Shown: positions 20,575-25,883 of the stretch, in pieces
Layout: every line of letters starts with the position of its first letter
How positions within the stretch are numbered: the first letter of the stretch is position 1
NCBI GenBank assembly: GCA_043774925.1
Contig: JAYVSZ010000043.1
Location: 1 to 25,883, forward strand
DNA from: JAYVSZ01 sp043774925
GTDB lineage: Bacteria; Pseudomonadota; Gammaproteobacteria; Burkholderiales; Methylophilaceae
Length of the DNA: 25,883 nucleotides
Direction: 5' to 3'
Notes under the pieces: model-generated
What the model was told of the DNA's origin: nothing
What the model saw: the letters and a program-made list of their open reading frames with translations, nothing else
Database searches by the model: none
Translations under genes and position numbers: made by a program

Positions 20575-21680
20575 TGCCAGAAAACAGCGCACACGACAAT
20601 GATGTTGCGCTGTGGCTTGCACTCAATCAAATTCAAGGTTTAGGCAACGCAGGCATCTGCCAGCTACTTGCTAAATTTGGCTCACCAGAAGGCATTTTTA
20701 GCGCCAGCATCAGCCAGTTGCGGGAAGTTGTAGATGGCGAATTCGCACGCAAAATCAATCAGGGCGTGGATATTGAAATCATTCAACCTACGCTAGATTG
20801 GCTAAAGAAAGACAACGCGCATATTGTCACACTTGCCGATAGCACCTATCCGCAAAAACTCCTCCAAATCAGCAATCCACCCGCTATTCTTTACGCCATT
20901 GGCCACTTAAAATGGCTCAATCACCCAGCGATAGCGATGGTTGGAAGCCGCAGCGCTACGCCGCAAGGTGAAAAAAATGCCGAAGATTTCGCACAAAGCT
21001 TATGTGATCAAGGCCTGTGCGTGGTCAGCGGCATGGCGCTTGGCATTGATGGCGCATCGCATCGTGGCGCACTTAAAAGCAATGGCGCAACGATTGCAGT
21101 TGTTGGCACTGGCTTAGACATTGTGTATCCAGCGCGGCATCGCGATTTAGCACACAAAATTGCAGAACGTGGCTTGATTGTTTCAGAATTTCCACTTGGC
21201 ACGCCATCCAAAGCGCAAAACTTTCCGCGCCGTAATCGCCTCATTAGCGGCTTGAGCTTAGGCTGCTTAGTGGTAGAGGCCAATGTGGATAGCGGCTCGC
21301 TGATTACCGCGCGCTTAGCGGCCGAACAGGGGCGCGAAGTATTTGCCATTCCAAGCTCAATTCACTCGCCCGTTTCTAAAGGCTGTCACCTGCTGATTAA
21401 GCAAGGCGCGAAATTGGTAGAAAACACCACTGACATCTTAGAAGAGCTGAAGAATTTGATGCCTGAGCATAGCCCGTTTGGGTCATTAGCCCATTCGGGT
21501 CAAGTTGCCTCAGAACCCAATACTCTATTGGCTTCCATGGGTTTTGATGCCATTAATTTCGAAGCAATTCTCAATAGTTCAGGATTGACTACTGAAGCGC
21601 TTTCATCCATGCTAATGCTGTTGGAATTAGAAGGCAAAATAACAGCTTTAGCTGGTGGAAAATATCAGCGCTTAGTCTAA
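20574..21680 (+). CDS. dprA: DNA-processing protein DprA
   Basis: DprA binds incoming single-stranded DNA and loads RecA during natural transformation. The 368-aa protein has an N-terminal SAM-like domain (about 10-75, LALNQIQGLGNAGICQLLAK), the Rossmann-like core (about 80-300) with AMVGSRSATPQG, VVSGMALGIDGASHRGAL, VVGTGLDIVYPARH, SEFPLGTPSKAQNFPRRNRL and VVEANVDSGSLITARLAAEQ, and a C-terminal winged-helix (about 310-368). It overlaps the LysM gene by one base. Confidence 0.97.
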   Translation: MPENSAHDNDVALWLALNQIQGLGNAGICQLLAKFGSPEGIFSASISQLREVVDGEFARKINQGVDIEIIQPTLDWLKKDNAHIVTLADSTYPQKLLQISNPPAILYAIGHLKWLNHPAIAMVGSRSATPQGEKNAEDFAQSLCDQGLCVVSGMALGIDGASHRGALKSNGATIAVVGTGLDIVYPARHRDLAHKIAERGLIVSEFPLGTPSKAQNFPRRNRLISGLSLGCLVVEANVDSGSLITARLAAEQGREVFAIPSSIHSPVSKGCHLLIKQGAKLVENTTDILEELKNLMPEHSPFGSLAHSGQVASEPNTLLASMGFDAINFEAILNSSGLTTEALSSMLMLLELEGKITALAGGKYQRLV

Positions 21681-21712
21681 ATAATAAATTCCATTTTGAG
21701 GGGAGAAATACG

Positions 21713-22171
21713 ATGTTTGAAGTGCTAGTTTTCATGTTTGAAAATTATTTTTCAAATCATGCCCTGCCAGACGACGAAGTGATGGAGCAGGAGCTCTCAG
21801 CCGCTGGTTTTGATCAAGGCGACATTTTGGGTGCGTTCGGTTGGTTTCAAGAAATGAAATCGATGATTGCAATGCCCGACACCCGTTATTCCCATGCTAA
21901 AACTGCATTTCGCGCTTTTACCGCTGCAGAAATTAATAAAATCAATACGGAAAGCCTTGGCTTTATCATCTTTTTGCAGCAAGCCAATGTGATTAATGAT
22001 GTCGAGCGCGATTTGATTATTGACCGCGCCATGGCGCTAAAACAAATCGAAATTCACATCGAGGAAACGCGCTGGATTACCATGATGGCCTTATGGAACA
22101 AAGGCCGTGAGAAAGATTACTTGTTTGTGGAAGACGCGCTATTTAACCCGCGCGGCTTAACTATTCAGTAG
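21713..22171 (+). CDS. smg: Smg family protein (DUF494)
   Basis: A 152-aa member of the Smg/DUF494 family, which commonly follows dprA; its function is unknown. It begins MFEVLVFMFENYF and has the typical LSAAGFDQGDILGAFGWF and a helical C-terminus with DALFNPRGLTIQ. The ribosome-binding site GAGGGGAG is strong. In many betaproteobacteria topA follows; here the next gene is metF on the opposite strand. Confidence 0.93.
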   Translation: MFEVLVFMFENYFSNHALPDDEVMEQELSAAGFDQGDILGAFGWFQEMKSMIAMPDTRYSHAKTAFRAFTAAEINKINTESLGFIIFLQQANVINDVERDLIIDRAMALKQIEIHIEETRWITMMALWNKGREKDYLFVEDALFNPRGLTIQ

Positions 22172-22212
22172 AAAGCACTACACAATAATAAAGTACGACG
22201 TAGTCAAAAATT

Positions 22213-23040
22213 CTAACTAATATTTTCAATGATATTAGAAATAATGCCCGCTTGATTGAGCGTATAAAAGTGCAAACTTGGTGCGCCAGATGCCAGTAAA
22301 GTCGCACACAACTCACTGACCACATCGGTACCAAAAGCTCGCAGTGATGGCAAATCATCTTCATAAGCCTCTAAGCGCAAACGCAACCAACGCGGAATTT
22401 CCGCACCGCAAATGCCCGAAAACCGCGCTAATTGTGTGTAGTTATAAATCGGCATCACCCCTGGCACAATCGGCACATCAATGCCTTCTTTTTTTGCGGT
22501 ATCGATAAACCTAAAATAAGCATCGGCGTTATAAAAATACTGTGTAATGGCTGAATTGGCGCCGGCTTCCACCTTGCGCTTAAAGTTCGCAATGTCTTTG
22601 GCAGCCGATGCCGCTTCGGGATGAAACTCTGGGTACGCAGCCACATCAATGTGAAACCAATCGCCAGTTTCTTTGCGGATAAATGTCACCAGCTCAGCCG
22701 CGTATTTAAAATCACCTACACTTACCTCGCCCGAAGGCACATCGCCACGCAAGGTAACTAAACGCTTAATCCCCTTAGCTTTGTAAGCAGTAAGCAATTC
22801 ACGAATTTCTTCTTTGCTCGACGAAATGCAGGATATGTGCGGCGCGGCAGAAAATTCTTCTGCTTGAATTTCATACACCGTTTCCATGGTTCTATCGCGC
22901 GTAGAGCCTCCCGCGCCAAATGTGACCGAGAAGAATTCTGGCTTAAATTTGGCAAGTTGCGCACGCGTTTCACGCAAATTGGCAATGCCGTCTGCGGTTT
23001 TAGGCGGAAAAAACTCAAAACTTAATGGGGTGTTTTTCAT
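22213..23040 (-). CDS. metF: 5,10-methylenetetrahydrofolate reductase
   Basis: MetF reduces methylenetetrahydrofolate to methyltetrahydrofolate with FADH2, supplying the methyl group for methionine synthesis. The 275-aa TIM-barrel protein starts TPLSFEFFPPKT (catalytic Glu9), with FFSVTFGAGGSTRDRT, LVTLRGDVP, YPEFHPEAASAAKDIANFKR, GANSAITQYFYN and VPGVMPIYNYTQLARF. It is in the same direction as metK, ahcY and the holin-like gene, consistent with a methyl-cycle cluster, but is separated from the last by 136 bp carrying a palindromic element. The ribosome-binding site is weak. Confidence 0.97.
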   Translation of the reverse strand: MKNTPLSFEFFPPKTADGIANLRETRAQLAKFKPEFFSVTFGAGGSTRDRTMETVYEIQAEEFSAAPHISCISSSKEEIRELLTAYKAKGIKRLVTLRGDVPSGEVSVGDFKYAAELVTFIRKETGDWFHIDVAAYPEFHPEAASAAKDIANFKRKVEAGANSAITQYFYNADAYFRFIDTAKKEGIDVPIVPGVMPIYNYTQLARFSGICGAEIPRWLRLRLEAYEDDLPSLRAFGTDVVSELCATLLASGAPSLHFYTLNQAGIISNIIENIS

Positions 23041-23073
23041 ATTATTTCATTACTCTAAAATGGTTTATTCTAA

Positions 23074-23160
23074 ATTAGGCAAGGCGCGAAACAAAAAATC
23101 GGACGCCGCATATGGGTGATATGTAAGGACAAATTTTTTGTTTCTGCAACACCGCCTAAT
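23074..23160. repeat. Palindromic intergenic element in the metF leader
   Basis: An 87-bp inverted repeat: ATTAGGC (23074-23080) / GCCTAAT (23154-23160), GAAACAAAAAAT (23088-23099) / ATTTTTTGTTTC (23133-23144), and a central hairpin CATAT-GGGTG-ATATG (23109-23123). It begins 33 bases before the metF start codon and ends 16 bases from the stop of the upstream gene. It resembles the element at 11750-11853 in design and shares GCCTTGC on one side. Confidence 0.8.
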
Positions 23161-23176
23161 GACGAAAAAAACATTT

Positions 23177-23524
23177 TTAATCTTTTTTACTAATCAACAA
23201 GGCTGAAAGCAACCAAGAAAGTACGCTATAAGCTAGCGCACCTAAAATGCCCGCTTTAAACGTGGCTACGTTAAAGCCTTGTAGCACATGGCCTACGCCC
23301 CAAAATAAAAAGCCATTGATGACCAAAATAAACAAGCCCAGCGTCAAAATTGTCACTGGCAATGTCAAAATCACCAAAATCGGCTTAATCAAAGCATTTA
23401 CCAAGCCAATCACCACAGCGGCAATTAAAGCGACAGTTAAGCCTGCCACGTGGATATCAGGCACAAAATAAGCCACCGCCAGCAACGCCAATGCGTTGAG
23501 CAACCAACCGAGTAATAATTTCAT
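23177..23524 (-). CDS. Small membrane protein of the phage-holin 4 superfamily type
   Basis: A 115-aa protein with four hydrophobic segments: LLGWLLNALALLAVAYFV, GLTVALIAAVVIGLVNAL, ILVILTLPVTILTLGLFI and GILGALAYSVLSWLLSALLI. The spacing and the NALIKPILVILTLPVTILTL stretch match the PF04020 family, annotated as 'phage holin family' although most members are chromosomal. The ribosome-binding site AAGGAG is good. It lies 31 bases after ahcY and upstream of metF, a neighbourhood seen in other betaproteobacteria. The real function is unknown; there is no sign of a prophage here. Confidence 0.88.
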   Translation of the reverse strand: MKLLLGWLLNALALLAVAYFVPDIHVAGLTVALIAAVVIGLVNALIKPILVILTLPVTILTLGLFILVINGFLFWGVGHVLQGFNVATFKAGILGALAYSVLSWLLSALLISKKD

Positions 23525-23555
23525 GCCTAACTCCTTTTTGGGTTAATTAAGTAGC

Positions 23556-24977
23556 TTAATAACGATAATGATTGGTTTTAAATGGGCCTTGTTGCGAAAC
23601 GCCAATGTACGCCGCTTGCTGCGCTGTCAGGCGCGTCAATTGTGCGTTGAGCTTTTTCAATTGCAGCACAGCCACTTTTTCATCCAAGTGTTTCGGCAAA
23701 GTATATACGCCCACTGGATAATCTGCATTTTTAGTGAAAAGCTCAATTTGCGCAATGGTTTGATTGGCAAAGCTTGAGCTCATGACATAACTTGGGTGGC
23801 CCGTACCACAGCCCAAATTCACTAAACGGCCTTTTGCCAGCAAGATAATGCGTTTACCATCAGGGAAAATCACGTGGTCTACTTGTGGTTTGATTTCATC
23901 CCACTCGTATTTTTCCAGCGAAACCACATCAATTTCATTATCAAAGTGACCGATGTTGCAAACAATGGCTTGATTCTTCATTTTTGCCATGTGGTCATGC
24001 GTAATCACGTGGTAGTTACCAGTAGCCGTGACAAAAATATCTGCATGCTCACAAGCGTAATCCATGGTGACTACGCGATAGCCTTCCATGGCCGCTTGCA
24101 GCGCGCAAATTGGGTCAACTTCTGTTACCCATACTTGCGCAGAAAGCGCGCGCAATGCTTGTGCTGAGCCTTTACCCACATCGCCGTAGCCTGCCACTAC
24201 TGCCACTTTCCCCGCAATCATCACATCGGTTGCGCGTTTAATCGCATCCACCAAGCTCTCGCGGCAGCCGTATAAATTGTCAAATTTAGACTTGGTTACT
24301 GAGTCGTTCACATTGATTGCTGGGAAAGCCAATTTGCCTTCTTTGTGCATTTGGTACAAACGATGCACGCCTGTCGTCGTTTCTTCTGTTACGCCCATAA
24401 TCGCTGCGAGGCGCACAGAATACCAAGTTGGGTCTGTTTTTAATTTGGCTTTAATCGCATCAAACAAGCAAATTTCTTCTTCGCTGGTTGGGTTTGCAAT
24501 CACGCTTAAATCTTTTTCTGCGCGCGTGCCAAGGTGCAACAACAAAGTCGCATCGCCGCCATCATCCAAAATCATGTTCGAAAAGCTACCGTCAGCCCAC
24601 TCAAAAATGCGGTGCGTGTAATCCCAATACTCAGCCAGCGTTTCGCCTTTAATGGCGAAAACCGCCGTGCCGCCCGCCGCAATCGCCGCCGCCGCGTGGT
24701 CTTGTGTTGAGTAAATATTGCACGAAGCCCAGCGTACGTCTGCGCCCAAATCTTTCAGCGTTTCGATTAAAACCGCTGTTTGAATCGTCATATGCAGGCT
24801 GCCAGTAATGCGCGCGCCTTTAAGTGGTTGTGCAGCGGCGTACTCTTCGCGAATTGCCATCAAGCCAGGCATTTCGGTTTCGGCAATGGCGATTTCTTTA
24901 CGGCCAAAAGCCGCTAAATTGATGTCGGCGATGACGTAATCTTTAGTTTTTACTTTGGTATCGGTCACAGTATTCAT
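23556..24977 (-). CDS. ahcY: S-adenosylhomocysteine hydrolase
   Basis: AhcY splits S-adenosylhomocysteine into adenosine and homocysteine, relieving product inhibition of methyltransferases. The 473-aa length fits the proteobacterial form. Visible are GARITGSLHMTIQTAVLIET, ASCNIYSTQDHAAAAIA, the NAD-binding GKVAVVAGYGDVGKGSAQAL, the CRESLVDAIKRATDVMIAGK helix, FVTATGNYHVI, IGHFDNEIDV and the C-terminal NHYRY that reaches into the neighbouring subunit. It is controlled by an SAH riboswitch in its leader and has ribosome-binding site TAAGGA. Confidence 0.98.
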   Translation of the reverse strand: MNTVTDTKVKTKDYVIADINLAAFGRKEIAIAETEMPGLMAIREEYAAAQPLKGARITGSLHMTIQTAVLIETLKDLGADVRWASCNIYSTQDHAAAAIAAGGTAVFAIKGETLAEYWDYTHRIFEWADGSFSNMILDDGGDATLLLHLGTRAEKDLSVIANPTSEEEICLFDAIKAKLKTDPTWYSVRLAAIMGVTEETTTGVHRLYQMHKEGKLAFPAINVNDSVTKSKFDNLYGCRESLVDAIKRATDVMIAGKVAVVAGYGDVGKGSAQALRALSAQVWVTEVDPICALQAAMEGYRVVTMDYACEHADIFVTATGNYHVITHDHMAKMKNQAIVCNIGHFDNEIDVVSLEKYEWDEIKPQVDHVIFPDGKRIILLAKGRLVNLGCGTGHPSYVMSSSFANQTIAQIELFTKNADYPVGVYTLPKHLDEKVAVLQLKKLNAQLTRLTAQQAAYIGVSQQGPFKTNHYRY

Positions 24978-25114
24978 TTTAAATTTCCTTAAAATAATGA
25001 AAAGTTGTAACCAGCAGGGAATGGAAATTTTAGAACTAAAACGAGAAGAATAATTTACATTATAGTCGGCGTTTTGTTCACCCAGTTCCCGTGTCTGGCA
25101 CGGTTAAATAATTA

Positions 25115-25197
25115 GGTGAACGCCGTTTGAGAGATTTGCAATCTCCCTAACCGAGCCTAGAGCCATATTGAATGACTTCGCAACGTTCCTCGGTTAA
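25115..25197 (-). promoter_or_regulatory. SAH riboswitch upstream of ahcY
   Basis: On the minus strand TAACCGAGGAACGTTGCGA (about 25179-25197), CTAGGCTCGGTTA (about 25149-25160) and AACGGCGTTCACC (25115-25127) come in the order and form of the SAH aptamer (Rfam SAH_riboswitch). Further down, GGTGAAC and CGCC (25066-25090) could pair with GGCGTTCACC, and CCGTG-CCAGA-CACGG forms a hairpin: a likely switch between aptamer and alternative pairing. SAH would be expected to raise ahcY expression. Confidence 0.9.
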
Positions 25198-25219
25198 TTT
25201 TTACTGCTTTAATGACTGC

Positions 25220-25247
25220 ATTATAGCGAAATCGTTCAGATTGTCAA
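25220..25247 (-). promoter_or_regulatory. Consensus promoter of the ahcY leader
   Basis: On the minus strand a perfect TTGACA (25242-25247) and a perfect TATAAT (25220-25225) are 16 bp apart, placing the start about 15 nt ahead of the SAH aptamer. Confidence 0.9.
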
Positions 25248-25286
25248 AACTAGAGCCTGCATAAAATAGCTAAATAGCAAACAGAA

Positions 25287-25328
25287 CCCCAACAATAAAC
25301 GCATTTTAAATACGCTGATTTGTTGGGG
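25287..25328 (-). terminator. Probable terminator after metK
   Basis: A 9-bp stem CCCCAACAA (25287-25295) / TTGTTGGGG (25320-25328), with GCATTTTAAATACGC inside, lies 29 bases after the metK stop. Read on minus it is followed by the broken T-run TTCTGTTT. It separates metK from the ahcY promoter. Confidence 0.65.
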
Positions 25329-25357
25329 CTCGCATTGCTCACCACCAACCTACAAAC

Positions 25358-25883
25358 TTATAGCCCTGCTGCTGCTTTCAACGCCTCCGCTCTATCTATC
25401 GCCTCCCAAGTAAACTCAGGCTCATCGCGACCAAAATGGCCGTAAGCAGCTGTTTTGGTGTAAATGGGGCGCAATAAATCGAGCATTTTTACGATGCCTT
25501 TTGGGCGTAAATCAAAATGCTCTAACACCAAAGCTGTCAATACCTCATTGCTGACTTTGCCAGTACCATAGGTTTCTACCATGACAGAAGTCGGGCGCGC
25601 CACGCCAATGGCGTAACTAATTTGCACCATACATTTATCAGCCAAACCTGCGGCCACAATGTTTTTGGCCACATAACGCGCCGCATAAGCCGCACTGCGA
25701 TCCACTTTTGATGGGTCTTTGCCACTAAACGCGCCGCCTCCATGTGGCGCAGCACCACCGTAAGTATCGACAATAATTTTACGACCAGTTAAGCCGCAAT
25801 CGCCTTGTGGGCCGCCTACAACAAAGCGTCCAGTGGGGTTAACCAAATACTTAATCTCACCCTTAATCAGCTCTTTTGGCAGC
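25358..25883 (-). CDS. metK: S-adenosylmethionine synthetase, C-terminal part (partial)
   Basis: MetK makes S-adenosylmethionine from methionine and ATP. The frame runs off the right edge, so only the last 175 or so residues are present, starting around LPKELIKGEIKYLVNPTG. Signatures seen are GRFVVGGPQGDCGLTGRKII, DTYGGAAPHGGGAFSGKDPS, KVDRSAAYAARYVAKNIVAA, and the C-terminal YGHFGRDEPEFTWE. It ends with its own terminator and is followed by the separately promoted ahcY gene. Confidence 0.97.
   Translation of the reverse strand, partial: LPKELIKGEIKYLVNPTGRFVVGGPQGDCGLTGRKIIVDTYGGAAPHGGGAFSGKDPSKVDRSAAYAARYVAKNIVAAGLADKCMVQISYAIGVARPTSVMVETYGTGKVSNEVLTALVLEHFDLRPKGIVKMLDLLRPIYTKTAAYGHFGRDEPEFTWEAIDRAEALKAAAGL

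Noticed and set aside
23177..23524. Holin-like protein as evidence for a prophage
   Set aside because: No lysin, capsid, tail or integrase genes accompany it, and it sits in a housekeeping gene cluster; the family is mostly chromosomal.

Overview
The window looks like a chromosomal segment of a betaproteobacterium of moderate GC content, most likely a methylotroph of the Methylophilaceae (Methylotenera/Methylophilus type). This is inferred from gene order (zapB-zapA-6S RNA-EVE protein; def-fmt-htpX divergent from LysM-dprA-smg; metK, then an SAH riboswitch with ahcY, a small membrane protein and metF) and from protein character. No similarity search was possible.

Layout. (1) 1-2780 is the integrase-proximal end of an integrative element: the tail of a regulator, a five-copy 11-bp tandem repeat, an unrecognised 247-aa protein, a very acidic 69-aa protein, an excisionase-like HTH protein overlapping a tyrosine integrase. 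It abuts the 3' end of tRNA-Phe(GAA), the presumed integration target; the far end is outside the window. (2) 3072-3930 holds a Kbp-like BON/LysM protein and an alanine-rich lipoprotein, closed by a terminator. (3) 3956-10850 is a cobalamin locus in two convergent operons: cobT-cobS-cobC on +, and btuB-btuM-bluB-cobU-S4 protein on -, the latter under a cobalamin riboswitch. Together they take up corrinoid (BtuB, solitary BtuM), make the lower ligand 5,6-dimethylbenzimidazole (BluB), activate it (CobT), and assemble and finish the nucleotide loop (CobU, CobS, CobC). No corrin-ring genes are present here. (4) 10946-12402: zapB, zapA, 6S RNA and an EVE-domain protein. (5) 12504-15901: a periplasmic beta-propeller protein, ilvA, and divergent rpiA.

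(6) 15902-16342 is gene-free and full of palindromic repeats; an unrecognised membrane-anchored protein, htpX, fmt and def follow on -. (7) 19471-22171: LysM protein, dprA, smg on +. (8) 22213-25883: the activated-methyl cycle (metF, a holin-like membrane protein, ahcY under an SAH riboswitch, and partial metK), all on -.

Most of the coding content is ordinary. The parts that deserve a second look are the element end with its iteron-like array and acidic protein, the solitary BtuM with its likely cobalt-binding cysteine, the terminator that runs into the bluB start codon, the apparently leaderless zapB promoter, and several families of palindromic intergenic repeats.
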